Shown piece by piece: positions 18,681 through 25,872 of a stretch of DNA of 64,000 bases. The position numbers were made by a program, and so were the translations under genes. Under the pieces are notes generated by a model. It was given only the letters and a program-made list of their open reading frames with translations, did not search any database and was not told where the DNA came from. The stretch is from an uncultured Clostridia bacterium (GTDB lineage Bacteria; Bacillota; Clostridia; Lachnospirales; Lachnospiraceae), in assembly GCA_948472945.1 (NCBI GenBank), contig CAOKVX010000006.1:62001-126000 (forward strand). Reading direction: 5' to 3'. Positions within the stretch are counted from its first letter, which is position 1, and the number at the start of each line of letters is the position of its first letter.

Positions 18681-19745
18681 ATGGCTGATACAACGAGTTT
18701 AAGCAGTTTTCCAAATAAAATAGACACATTTGAGAGGGTTTCCGACTTATCTATCCAGCAGGGTACGTTTGAAAAAGCCAAAACATATAAAAATTTTATA
18801 GATGATAAAAATTACTCAGGAGCAGAACAATACCTTAAAAGCAACCCGGATTTGGCAAAATGCGCTGTCAATGCGAGTTTGTTCAACAAGCACTCCGACG
18901 CTTTGACGGCCTTGGAAAATGAATCTTTAAGAGAAGAAATACTAATTACAACGGGTACTACCACCTCATCCCCAATTGGCGTTTCTGCATATACTGTTTC
19001 ATGTGACTGGTGTGAAAAATATATTGTAAATAAAAATTACACATTTAAGTTTCATGAATCATGTAACGCTAATGCAACTATTAATATAAATAATCTTGGT
19101 GTAATTCCTATAAAATATAATAATCAAAATGTGGAATATAGAACAATTAGGAAAAACAATATTTTGACTATGCAATATCAATATTGTGAAGATGGTTATT
19201 TTTTTAATATAATTGGACAGCTGAACGATAACTGGACATTGGAAGTCCCGGATGTAAATGATCCTGACGTTTGGATAACTACAAAAGGTTTACATACCCC
19301 TTCTTCTATTGGATTCCATGGAACAGGGGGGGCAAGAGTAAAAAGGACTTCTAAATCTACTATAGTAATAGACGCCCCATACGATACATCACCTACGTTG
19401 GATAAGAGAAAAATAGGAACATTTTGCGGAAATGACTTGTGGCAAATAGTATATAGAATTCAAAATATTAATTATAATGATTTAACACAATCCAAAGACG
19501 AACAGGTTTATTTGTTAGATATATCTTCTCTTACTGCAAAACATATTATTGATGTTTCGGGAGTGGTTACTGCTAAAAACAACGGTGATGTTGAATTTGT
19601 AAAAAGTCCTATAAACTATCCTATTGCCTCAATGGTATCTTGGGATGATAACGGATTAAATCCATATCAAAATATAAAAATCAATTTGGGACAAATAGCT
19701 TATCCGTCATTTTCCATTTTAGTAGTACTAAAATATTTAAAATAA
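18681..19745 (+). CDS. tail receptor-binding-like protein with beta-rich C-terminus
   Basis: This 354-residue protein is the last structural gene of the second tail module. Its N-terminal ~90 residues are helical and polar, as in attachment domains of fibres. Residues ~95-185 form a beta-rich segment with an Ala-Thr-Ile-Asn-Ile-Asn-Asn-Leu-Gly motif common to phage fibre repeats. The C-terminal ~110 residues (from Lys-Ile-Gly-Thr-Phe through Trp-Gln-Ile-Val-Tyr to Ser-Ile-Leu-Val-Val-Leu-Lys-Tyr) resemble a small jelly-roll head found at the ends of Firmicutes phage fibres. GAAAGGAAG precedes the ATG. Forty-nine bases downstream the next Spo0A-box promoter begins, so the tail module ends here. 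Confidence 0.65.
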   Translation: MADTTSLSSFPNKIDTFERVSDLSIQQGTFEKAKTYKNFIDDKNYSGAEQYLKSNPDLAKCAVNASLFNKHSDALTALENESLREEILITTGTTTSSPIGVSAYTVSCDWCEKYIVNKNYTFKFHESCNANATININNLGVIPIKYNNQNVEYRTIRKNNILTMQYQYCEDGYFFNIIGQLNDNWTLEVPDVNDPDVWITTKGLHTPSSIGFHGTGGARVKRTSKSTIVIDAPYDTSPTLDKRKIGTFCGNDLWQIVYRIQNINYNDLTQSKDEQVYLLDISSLTAKHIIDVSGVVTAKNNGDVEFVKSPINYPIASMVSWDDNGLNPYQNIKINLGQIAYPSFSILVVLKYLK

Positions 19746-19794
19746 TATCTTTTTTAAAAATATACATGTTTATAGTCATACCGATAATTTAGGG

Positions 19795-19872
19795 GTCGAT
19801 AAAAGTCGAAATATATGAATTGTCATTTCCATCTAAATAATTTACCATTAATGTATATAGGTAATCTAAATA
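19795..19872 (+). promoter_or_regulatory. promoter B with tandem 0A-like boxes and inverted repeat
   Basis: GTCGAT at 19,795 and GTCGAA at 19,805 lie 10 bp apart. A -35 (TTGTCA, 19,820-19,825) starts 15 bp after the second box, then a 17-bp spacer and a -10 (TACCAT, 19,843-19,848). Six bases on are TATATAG (19,854-19,860) and CTAAATA (19,866-19,872). Every interval equals that of promoter A. Confidence 0.75.
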
Positions 19873-19893
19873 AACGCACTGGAGATAATGTGG

Positions 19894-20355
19894 ATGGAAT
19901 ACGATAAGCGGGCATTAGACATATTAAAGCAGCTAAGAATAACCAACTTATACAAAGGCTGTGATTATATAGCTTCAAGCATAGCATTCATCCATGAAAA
20001 TAATACTACTTATATGCCCGTTACCAAAATACTGTATGTCGATATCGCAAGACAATACAACACTTCAAGCAAATGTGTAGAAAAAGACATCCGCAAGGTC
20101 ATCGAGGCAATTTGGAGACATGAAAAAAATAAACCCATCATAAGCAGTATTTTTGATACCCACTTTATAAATAAAAGGCCGAGCAACATGGAATTTCTGC
20201 TTTCTCTGTACCGGCACATTGAAGCAGCCGAATACACCGAACAGGTCTATAACTTTCATAAAGATAATATTCAATATACATGTCCGTTAAACAATAAGCA
20301 ATGCGGTTTCTGCAATGATATACTATATGACATTATTCGTAAAATATATACATAA
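19894..20355 (+). CDS. stand-alone Spo0A C-terminal-domain protein, copy 3
   Basis: This ~153-residue protein is the third paralogue of the receiver-less Spo0A effector domain. It keeps Lys-Gly-Cys-Asp-Tyr-Ile, Thr-Lys-Ile-Leu-Tyr, Ile-Ala-Arg-Gln-Tyr-Asn-Thr-Ser, Cys-Val-Glu-Lys-Asp-Ile-Arg-Lys-Val-Ile-Glu, a Pro-Ser-Asn-x-Glu-Phe block and Cys-x6-Cys-x2-Cys. Compared with the others the recognition region has Asp in place of Asn after Glu-Lys. The start is set at ATG 19,894, nine bases after GGAG at 19,881 and matching the Met-Glu-Tyr beginning of the paralogues; ATG 19,888 is too close to the ribosome site. It is driven by promoter B and stands alone after the tail module. Confidence 0.75.
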   Translation: MEYDKRALDILKQLRITNLYKGCDYIASSIAFIHENNTTYMPVTKILYVDIARQYNTSSKCVEKDIRKVIEAIWRHEKNKPIISSIFDTHFINKRPSNMEFLLSLYRHIEAAEYTEQVYNFHKDNIQYTCPLNNKQCGFCNDILYDIIRKIYT

Positions 20356-20493
20356 GATATATTTATAAAGATAAATAACCCTGTAAAACAATATGCTGTC
20401 CGGTCCGGATTTTCTATTGTTTTTACATTGCTTAATATCAAATGCAGTGCTATAATATTTATATCATTTATAAATTATGGGAGGAATACGATT

Positions 20494-20940
20494 ATGAATG
20501 TTATTAAAAAACTTTTTGTTTTAATATTGTGTGCAGGCCTGTTATTATCATCTGCCGAATCATCTGCCCATCATCAAAGATATCAATCCGGCGGAAGACA
20601 TCACAGAAGCAGCCATGACAGCGAACATGACACGAAACATTACTATTGCGGCGGTCACCCGGCTCATTTACACCAAAATAATGTGTGCCCATACGCATCA
20701 GATTCAGGTACATACAATCAAAAGGCGACCGGCAATTCTAATTTATCCGACGGCAGTAATATATCTAAAGTAAAGAAAATTCAAAAAAAGCTTAATAAAC
20801 TGGGCTATAAATGCGGCAAGGCGGACGGCATATGCGATAAAAAAACACGGCGTGCTATTAAACGGTACCAGGATGCAAACAACCTAAAAACAAGCGGAAA
20901 GATAAACAAATCGCTATGCAGAAAACTTAATATTAACTAA
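20494..20940 (+). CDS. secreted protein with YHYH motif and peptidoglycan-binding domain
   Basis: This 148-residue protein begins with a typical Sec signal peptide (two Lys, then Leu/Val/Ile-rich core, Ser-Ser-Ala just before a His-His pair), so it is exported. The middle carries a His-rich segment and the motif Tyr-Cys-Gly-Gly-His-Pro-Ala-His-Leu-His followed by a second Cys-Pro-Tyr, the YHYH-type domain seen in small exported Clostridia proteins and probably binding metal. Residues ~93-148 are a PG_binding_1 repeat (Val-Lys-Lys-Ile-Gln-x-Lys-Leu-Asn-x-Leu-Gly-Tyr, then Asp-Gly-x-x-Asp-x-x-Thr-Arg). ATG 20,494 follows GGGAGGA. It is not a recognisable lysin because no catalytic domain is present. 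A strong terminator follows. Confidence 0.75.
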   Translation: MNVIKKLFVLILCAGLLLSSAESSAHHQRYQSGGRHHRSSHDSEHDTKHYYCGGHPAHLHQNNVCPYASDSGTYNQKATGNSNLSDGSNISKVKKIQKKLNKLGYKCGKADGICDKKTRRAIKRYQDANNLKTSGKINKSLCRKLNIN

Positions 20941-20944
20941 AACT

Positions 20945-20971
20945 AAGGGGGCCGGATACAGGCCCCCTTTA
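20945..20971 (+). terminator. rho-independent terminator after the YHYH protein
   Basis: AAGGGGGCC and GGCCCCCTT form a perfect GC-rich stem around the loop GGATACA, ending in TTT. It lies a few bases after the stop codon and separates this gene from the next 0A-box promoter. Confidence 0.85.
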
Positions 20972-21005
20972 CTATAAAAGAAAGAAATTTTTACTCAAAA
21001 TTAAA

Positions 21006-21083
21006 GTCGATATAACTCGAAAATAAAGGTTTGTAATTTCATTATCAGTGCTATATTATAAATATACATAGATATACTAAATA
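21006..21083 (+). promoter_or_regulatory. promoter C with tandem 0A-like boxes and inverted repeat
   Basis: GTCGAT at 21,006 and CTCGAA at 21,016 are 10 bp apart (one mismatch in the second box). The -35 (TTGTAA, 21,031-21,036) starts 15 bp after box two, followed by a 17-bp spacer and -10 TATTAT (21,054-21,059). TACATAG (21,065-21,071) and CTAAATA (21,077-21,083) begin six bases later. Confidence 0.72.
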
Positions 21084-21105
21084 TTTAAGCATTGGAGACA
21101 TTAAA

Positions 21106-21564
21106 ATGGATTATGAATTACTGACTGCTAAAATATTAAAACAACTTGGCATATACAGCATATATAAGGGATGCGACATCATTATATCATGTATAAGTTT
21201 TATACACTACAACCAAACAGAATACTATCCTATAACGAAAGTGTTATATACTGAAATGGCAAAACAGTACAACACATCAAACCAATGCGTCGAAAAAAAT
21301 ATTCGAAAAGTCATTGACTGCATATGGAAATCAGACAAAAACAAAGAAAACATCCAACAAGTTTTTGGACTGGATACTTCCCGCAAACCGAGCAACACAG
21401 AATTCTTACTTTCACTTTACAGTCACATAGAATCCAACAATTATGCACAACATCTATATAACACAAACAAGGACAAAATAGAATACATATGCCCGATAAA
21501 CAAAAGACCCTGCAGTTTCTGCAATGAGATATTACAACAAATTCTACAGAAAATATGCATATAA
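21106..21564 (+). CDS. stand-alone Spo0A C-terminal-domain protein, copy 4
   Basis: This 152-residue paralogue carries Lys-Gly-Cys-Asp-Ile-Ile, Thr-Lys-Val-Leu-Tyr, Met-Ala-Lys-Gln-Tyr-Asn-Thr-Ser, Cys-Val-Glu-Lys-Asn-Ile-Arg-Lys-Val-Ile-Asp, Lys-Pro-Ser-Asn-Thr-Glu-Phe and the terminal Cys-x6-Cys-x2-Cys. It starts at an ATG after TTGGAGA and is driven by promoter C. A small gene for an acidic protein begins 20 bp after its stop behind GGAGG, and the same two-gene arrangement recurs at 25,873 and 26,376. The partner may be a regulator, a cofactor or an antagonist of the DNA-binding protein; nothing in the sequence decides this. Confidence 0.75.
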   Translation: MDYELLTAKILKQLGIYSIYKGCDIIISCISFIHYNQTEYYPITKVLYTEMAKQYNTSNQCVEKNIRKVIDCIWKSDKNKENIQQVFGLDTSRKPSNTEFLLSLYSHIESNNYAQHLYNTNKDKIEYICPINKRPCSFCNEILQQILQKICI

Positions 21565-21584
21565 AATCAATACGGAGGGCTAGA

Positions 21585-21836
21585 ATGAATATTACATACC
21601 GCAGAACATCATATGAATTAAACAAAGGCAGCTTTACCAAAGATGACGGACAAAATTATATTTCATATGGAATAAACGCATTTAAGGTTGAAAACGGCAT
21701 CAAAATCATACTTGACCGGATGGATGATATATCACCTGATTTTAATTTTGTTAATGACCTTGCATCCAAATTTAACAGATTTGATTTACATATCGAGCAT
21801 TTCAGGGATGTAATATCAGATGAAACAGACGCGTAA
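21585..21836 (+). CDS. small acidic partner protein, DUF6514-like, copy 1
   Basis: This 83-residue protein has an N-terminal beta-rich part with Tyr-Gly-Ile-Asn-Ala-Phe, an Asp-Asp-Ile-Ser-Pro-Asp turn, a Phe-Val-Asn-x-Leu helix and a C-terminal Leu-His-Ile-Glu-His-Phe-Arg-Asp-Val-Ile block. A paralogue with the same blocks sits at 26,376, again directly after a Spo0A-domain gene. The pattern resembles the short DUF6514-type proteins of Clostridia, whose function is unknown; I recall the family only loosely. The start is ATG 21,585 behind GGAGG at 21,574-21,578, not the earlier in-frame ATG at 21,555 that overlaps the previous gene. Confidence 0.6.
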   Translation: MNITYRRTSYELNKGSFTKDDGQNYISYGINAFKVENGIKIILDRMDDISPDFNFVNDLASKFNRFDLHIEHFRDVISDETDA

Positions 21837-21903
21837 ATAAACATTACACCTATCTAAATATTTAACTCTCTTTTAAGTGGTTTAATAAATTTAAATAAAC
21901 AGT

Positions 21904-21955
21904 TTGTATTTTTATCCAAAGTACTTTAACATTATAATATATAGATATCTAAATA
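21904..21955 (+). promoter_or_regulatory. promoter E, same core but without 0A-like boxes
   Basis: TTGTAT (21,904-21,909), a 17-bp spacer and TAACAT (21,927-21,932) reproduce the core of promoters A-D. TATATAG (21,938-21,944) and CTAAATA (21,949-21,955) again start six bases after the -10, with a 4-bp instead of 5-bp gap. The positions expected for GTCGA (around 21,879 and 21,889) are A+T-rich and show no such box. Confidence 0.6.
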
Positions 21956-21980
21956 TATTATAATGGAGATAATTGGTAAA

Positions 21981-22448
21981 ATGGATTATGTGTCACGTAC
22001 AATTTATATACTGAAAAAAATCGGAATATATAACATGTACAAGGGATGTGATTATATCGTGTCATGTGTACGATTTATTCATGACAACCAATCATCCTAT
22101 CTTCCCGTAACCAAGATTTTATATTATGACATCGCAAAACAGTATAATACTTCAACCCAGTGCGTTGAGAAAAATATACGCAAGGTTATAGACATAATTT
22201 GGAATATGGACGAAATCCCTGAAATATTTAACGATATAATTAACCCTGACAGCCAGTCACGTAAACCGGGCAACTCAGAATTTTTGATATCACTGTACAA
22301 CCATATTGAGTCCAATGAATACTCCGACAAAATATTCAATATAAATAAAGACAAAATAAAATACATATGTCCTCTGACCAACGAACAATGCGGCTTCTGT
22401 AACGAAATACTGTATCAGATAGTGCAGGCTGTTTTCCTGAAAAGATGA
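21981..22448 (+). CDS. stand-alone Spo0A C-terminal-domain protein, copy 5
   Basis: This ~155-residue paralogue has Lys-Gly-Cys-Asp-Tyr-Ile-Val-Ser, Thr-Lys-Ile-Leu-Tyr, Ile-Ala-Lys-Gln-Tyr-Asn-Thr-Ser, Cys-Val-Glu-Lys-Asn-Ile-Arg-Lys-Val-Ile-Asp and Lys-Pro-Gly-Asn-Ser-Glu-Phe, and ends with Cys-x6-Cys-x2-Cys. ATG 21,981 matches the Met-Asp-Tyr start of the others; an in-frame ATG at 21,963 would overlap GGAG. It has promoter E, the only member without visible GTCGA boxes, and no small acidic partner follows it. It converges with the TPR gene on the other strand, the two stops being 40 bp apart. Confidence 0.75.
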   Translation: MDYVSRTIYILKKIGIYNMYKGCDYIVSCVRFIHDNQSSYLPVTKILYYDIAKQYNTSTQCVEKNIRKVIDIIWNMDEIPEIFNDIINPDSQSRKPGNSEFLISLYNHIESNEYSDKIFNINKDKIKYICPLTNEQCGFCNEILYQIVQAVFLKR

Positions 22449-22487
22449 ACCATTCTTTTAATATGCAATTGCGAAGCTTTAAAGAGA

Positions 22488-24344
22488 TTATATGCCTTTT
22501 AACCACTGCTCAAAATCTCCCTCCGGTTTCCATTCCTCTAATGTTAACTTCATATTTTCGAAAAAAATCTGCACTTGCGGATGATTGGAACCAAACTTAT
22601 TTCTTAAAATTTCATACGCCTTGACATGATAATCTAATGCTGCCTTATACTTTCCTTGACTACGGTACAGTACCGCCAGATTATTATAGCTCACCGCGGT
22701 ATCAGGATGCCCCTCTCCCAGTACATTTTTCCTTATACGCAGGCTCTTTTCATGCAGTTCTTCCGCCTTTTTGTACATCTCAAGGCTCTCATACACTCTC
22801 GCAAGATTATTATAGCTTGTTGCAGTATCAGGGTGCTCCTCTCCCAGCATTCTTTCCATTATCCTGAGGCTTTTTTCATATATTTCTCCCGCCTTTTTGT
22901 ACTCTCCCTGATTCTTGTACAATCTCGCCAGATTATTACAGCTCACCGCAGTATCAGGGTGCTCCTCCCCCAGTATATTTTTCTTTATACGAATACTCTT
23001 TTTATACAATTCTTCTGCTTTTTTGTACTCCCCTTGAATTTCATACACTCCCGCAAGATTATTATAACCTTTCGCGGTATCAGGGTGCTCCTCTCCCAGC
23101 ATTCTTTCCATTATCCTAAGGCTTTTTTCGTACAGTTTTCCCGCCTCTTTGTAATCTCCACGATTCTCATATATCACAGCTAGATTATTATAGCTCGCTG
23201 CTGTGACAGGGTGTTCCTCTCCCAATACTTTCTCCCTTATCCAAAGGCTCTTTACGAACAGTTGCTCTGCTTTTTTGTACTCCCCACGTCTCTCATACAC
23301 TTCCGCAAGATTATTATAGCTCACCGCGGTATCAGGATGTTCCTCTCCCAACACCCTTTCATTTATACCCAGACTCTTTTCACACAACTCTTCCGCCTTT
23401 TTGTAATCTCCACGGCTTATATACACTCCCGCAAGATTATTATATACAGTCGCCGTATCAGGGTGTTCCTCTCCCAGCACACTTTCACTAATATGCAGGC
23501 TCTTTTCATAAAATTCTTCCGCCTTTTTGTAATCTCCACGGCTTTTATACACTCCCGCAAGATTATTATATACAGTCGCCGTATCAGGGTGTTCCTCTCC
23601 CAGCATCCTTTCACTAATATACAGGCTCTTTTTATACAATTTCAGCGCCTCTCTATTCTTTCCCTGACGCTCATATATACATGCCAATTCATTATAAACA
23701 TCTGCCATCTCCAAATGTTCTGTCCCAAGTATTTTTTCCTTGATATCCAAGGCTTTTAACAGCAATCTTTCACTCTTATCATAATTTGCCTTATTTTTTT
23801 CCTCAGCAGATTGTTCAATCAAATCATATGCATATTCAAGCTGTTGTTTCAAATCACCGGATTCCAATTCGTTTTCTTTATCCGGCTCGTACGATAAACT
23901 GGACGGTTCTTCTTCTTTTTCATATTTATTATCGTGAAATATAATCCTAAGCTTTACAAAAGAATAGAAATCATATGCTCCAACCGCTAATCTGTCGTCC
24001 GCATCCGGCGTCACGAGAAAAATAATATTTTTGCCCAATTCCTCTAACATATCCCTGCTGAAATTCAGACGCTTCAAACTTTCCTCATCCTGCAGTGCAA
24101 GCTGAAAGTTTGCAATCATACACACACCGTTTTTTGGCTGACTTGTAATCCATTTGTATAAATCCTGAAAAGAATACCCGCCCGGATGCCGTTTATAATC
24201 GTATATTTTCACGGACCCTAGCCTGTAAATTTCAACAATCTCTTTCTGTACCAATTCATTGGACACCGCTAAAAAAAAACCTTGATCCGATTTATTTATA
24301 ATCCATCCCAACGACCTGTAAGCTTCCTGATTACTTTCCGACAT
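22488..24344 (-). CDS. kinesin-light-chain-type TPR protein with N-terminal effector-like domain
   Basis: This 618-residue cytoplasmic protein has two parts. The first ~150 residues form a mixed alpha/beta domain with an Ile-Ile-Phe-Leu-Val-Thr-Pro strand and an Ala-Tyr-Asp-Phe-Tyr-Ser-Phe segment, similar in layout to N-terminal domains of TPR proteins that partner NTPases in bacterial NLR-like conflict systems. Residues ~185-600 contain nine 42-residue TPR units with the consensus Tyr-Asn-Asn-Leu-Ala, Tyr-Lys-Lys-Ala-Glu, Leu-Gly-Glu-Glu-His-Pro-Asp-Thr-Ala, plus a partial tenth. The start overlaps the end of the ATPase gene by 14 bp, so the two are translationally coupled. TPR arrays often bind peptides or phage proteins; a sensor role is inference. 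I see no nuclease, TIR or membrane effector. Confidence 0.7.
   Translation of the reverse strand: MSESNQEAYRSLGWIINKSDQGFFLAVSNELVQKEIVEIYRLGSVKIYDYKRHPGGYSFQDLYKWITSQPKNGVCMIANFQLALQDEESLKRLNFSRDMLEELGKNIIFLVTPDADDRLAVGAYDFYSFVKLRIIFHDNKYEKEEEPSSLSYEPDKENELESGDLKQQLEYAYDLIEQSAEEKNKANYDKSERLLLKALDIKEKILGTEHLEMADVYNELACIYERQGKNREALKLYKKSLYISERMLGEEHPDTATVYNNLAGVYKSRGDYKKAEEFYEKSLHISESVLGEEHPDTATVYNNLAGVYISRGDYKKAEELCEKSLGINERVLGEEHPDTAVSYNNLAEVYERRGEYKKAEQLFVKSLWIREKVLGEEHPVTAASYNNLAVIYENRGDYKEAGKLYEKSLRIMERMLGEEHPDTAKGYNNLAGVYEIQGEYKKAEELYKKSIRIKKNILGEEHPDTAVSCNNLARLYKNQGEYKKAGEIYEKSLRIMERMLGEEHPDTATSYNNLARVYESLEMYKKAEELHEKSLRIRKNVLGEGHPDTAVSYNNLAVLYRSQGKYKAALDYHVKAYEILRNKFGSNHPQVQIFFENMKLTLEEWKPEGDFEQWLKGI
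22640..23770 (-). repeat. tandem 126-bp repeats inside the TPR gene
   Basis: About nine head-to-tail units of 126 bp (42 codons) make up the TPR array. Phrases such as GCAAGATTATTATA and CAGGGTGCTCCTC (as read on the plus strand) recur in nearly every unit, and some neighbouring units (around 23,400-23,600) are almost identical at the DNA level. This favours copy-number change by recombination or slippage. Confidence 0.8.
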
Positions 24345-25644
24345 CTGATATCAACCCCTGCTCTTTGAAGAATTTTACGACTAAAGGATGAACATTGTGC
24401 CACCTTTTTCCGTTATATTCAAGCACTACTGAAGCCTGCAGCATTCTCAGCAGCATATCCTTATCTTCTATTAACTCTTTATTTCCATTATAAATATTTA
24501 ACAGAAAATCATAGTCTTTTTTTTCAATCCTTCTAGTTAATGATGTTTTCAGTTCTTCGAGCGCACGCTCTGCATCCTCTTTTGATAAAGTTTCACTGTC
24601 TCTGCGCTCCGCTCTCTTCGCTGACGAATTGATTGCGTGAAATAAATCTCTAAGCGAACCTCCCGTATATCGAATCAATATTTCCAGTACATCAGTATCA
24701 AACAAGGATAAACTTGCACGTTTTCCCACAATTTCGTTTATAATATCAATACCTTTTTGAAAAGGCTGGTTTTCTATTGTCTCAATTTTAATCATCGGGA
24801 GCGTTTTTGTTACAAAATAACCTTCCATAGCTGAAAATCTAGGGTCGTACGAAAGCGCAATGGGAAAAGTATATATGACGGGAAACATCATCCCCGAAAG
24901 AAGGGCGGCATAATTATAAAATACTTTCCAGGCATCCTCCGGATTCAGCTTATCCAAATCCTCAAATATAATTATTGGGCGCTTTCCATCTGTTTTGTTA
25001 GCGATTTCTTCTGTCACATATCCTAATATTCCAATCCATTCGCTTGAACGAATACTTATTTTTCTTCTATATTCCTTTCTCGTCTCCTCATTAAACTTCA
25101 AATCAGTTTTAATTTTAGCAAAAATATTCAGTATTCCGGCCAGAATCCCTCCGGTCTCAGCCGATACGCCCGTTTCTGTCGAGAAAACCTCATTATCCTG
25201 AAATATAGTCGTCTCTGTACCTTCACACCAAAAATCATTAATATCCTTCAGAACTCTGTTATCAATTTCACATCCCGCTTCTTCCGCAATTTCAAGCAAG
25301 GCTTCCCCCATTAATATAAAGAGGTCAGAATATACAATATTGAACAAATCCAAATCCATACCGCACTTAACCGTTTTCACATAATAACCATTGTCAGCCA
25401 ACCTTTCGCTCATCATGTTTAACTCTGTACTTTTCCCACAGCCTCTGTGTCCCAAAAGCAGGCAAGCATTATGCTCGCTCCGGCTGCGGCAAATATCATA
25501 AATATCCTCAATTGGCGAATTATATTTATCACTTGTGCGATATTCCATTGTACCTTTACAGTAAAATTCTTCCATATATTCTTTCTGCAGCGGCGCTGCA
25601 GAAAAAGCATTTATGATTTCAGAAACATTATTAGCATATTTCAT
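24331..25644 (-). CDS. AAA+/STAND-like ATPase of the ATPase-TPR pair
   Basis: This 437-residue protein is a P-loop ATPase. Walker A is Gly-His-Arg-Gly-Cys-Gly-Lys-Ser-Thr (residues 65-73) and Walker B is Ile-Ile-Ile-Phe-Glu-Asp-Leu-Asp-Lys (224-232). A sensor-2-like Gly-Gly-Ser-Leu-Arg-Asp lies near 328-333, and residues ~370-430 look like a winged helix ending in His-Pro-Leu-Val. This domain order is that of ORC/Cdc6-like and STAND ATPases used as switches. A Gly/Thr-rich helical insert around 150-180 could be a membrane-proximal or oligomerisation segment. It is the first gene of the operon with the TPR protein and has AAGGAG before its ATG. A membrane domain or nuclease is not present, so the output would have to come from the partner protein. 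Confidence 0.7.
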   Translation of the reverse strand: MKYANNVSEIINAFSAAPLQKEYMEEFYCKGTMEYRTSDKYNSPIEDIYDICRSRSEHNACLLLGHRGCGKSTELNMMSERLADNGYYVKTVKCGMDLDLFNIVYSDLFILMGEALLEIAEEAGCEIDNRVLKDINDFWCEGTETTIFQDNEVFSTETGVSAETGGILAGILNIFAKIKTDLKFNEETRKEYRRKISIRSSEWIGILGYVTEEIANKTDGKRPIIIFEDLDKLNPEDAWKVFYNYAALLSGMMFPVIYTFPIALSYDPRFSAMEGYFVTKTLPMIKIETIENQPFQKGIDIINEIVGKRASLSLFDTDVLEILIRYTGGSLRDLFHAINSSAKRAERRDSETLSKEDAERALEELKTSLTRRIEKKDYDFLLNIYNGNKELIEDKDMLLRMLQASVVLEYNGKRWHNVHPLVVKFFKEQGLISDVGK

Positions 25645-25769
25645 AAATATAACTCCTTACTAAGCTTTATTTACTTTTTATTATATATTATGTCTCTTTG
25701 ACAAGTAAAGCCTATTATTTAAATTACATAATTCATCCTACTTATCCTGCCGGAGCCATATCTCAAAAA

Positions 25770-25852
25770 GTCGAAAAAGGTCGATAGAAACAGATTGAAT
25801 TTTTTCTGAAAATATAATATTATGTAAGTACATAGATTTTCTATGTACTTAC
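25770..25852 (+). promoter_or_regulatory. promoter D with tandem 0A-like boxes and perfect palindrome
   Basis: GTCGAA (25,770) and GTCGAT (25,780) lie 10 bp apart. The -35 TTGAAT (25,795-25,800) starts 15 bp after box two, then a 17-bp spacer and -10 TATTAT (25,818-25,823). Here the inverted repeat is perfect over 12 bp per arm: GTAAGTACATAG (25,824-25,835) and CTATGTACTTAC (25,841-25,852). The segment lies in the 228-bp divergent region shared with the ATPase gene. Confidence 0.78.
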
Positions 25853-25872
25853 AATTGGAGGAATGTTGTAGT

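Noticed and set aside
20494-20940. Phage endolysin call for the PG-binding protein
   Set aside because: Only signal peptide, YHYH motif and a binding repeat are present; no lytic domain.
22656-23759. Long open frames on the plus strand across the TPR repeats
   Set aside because: They are antisense shadows created by the regular codon pattern of the repeat units and have no ribosome sites.
22640-23770. Regular repeats that might suggest a CRISPR array
   Set aside because: The 126-bp units are coding TPR repeats with no repeat-spacer structure.
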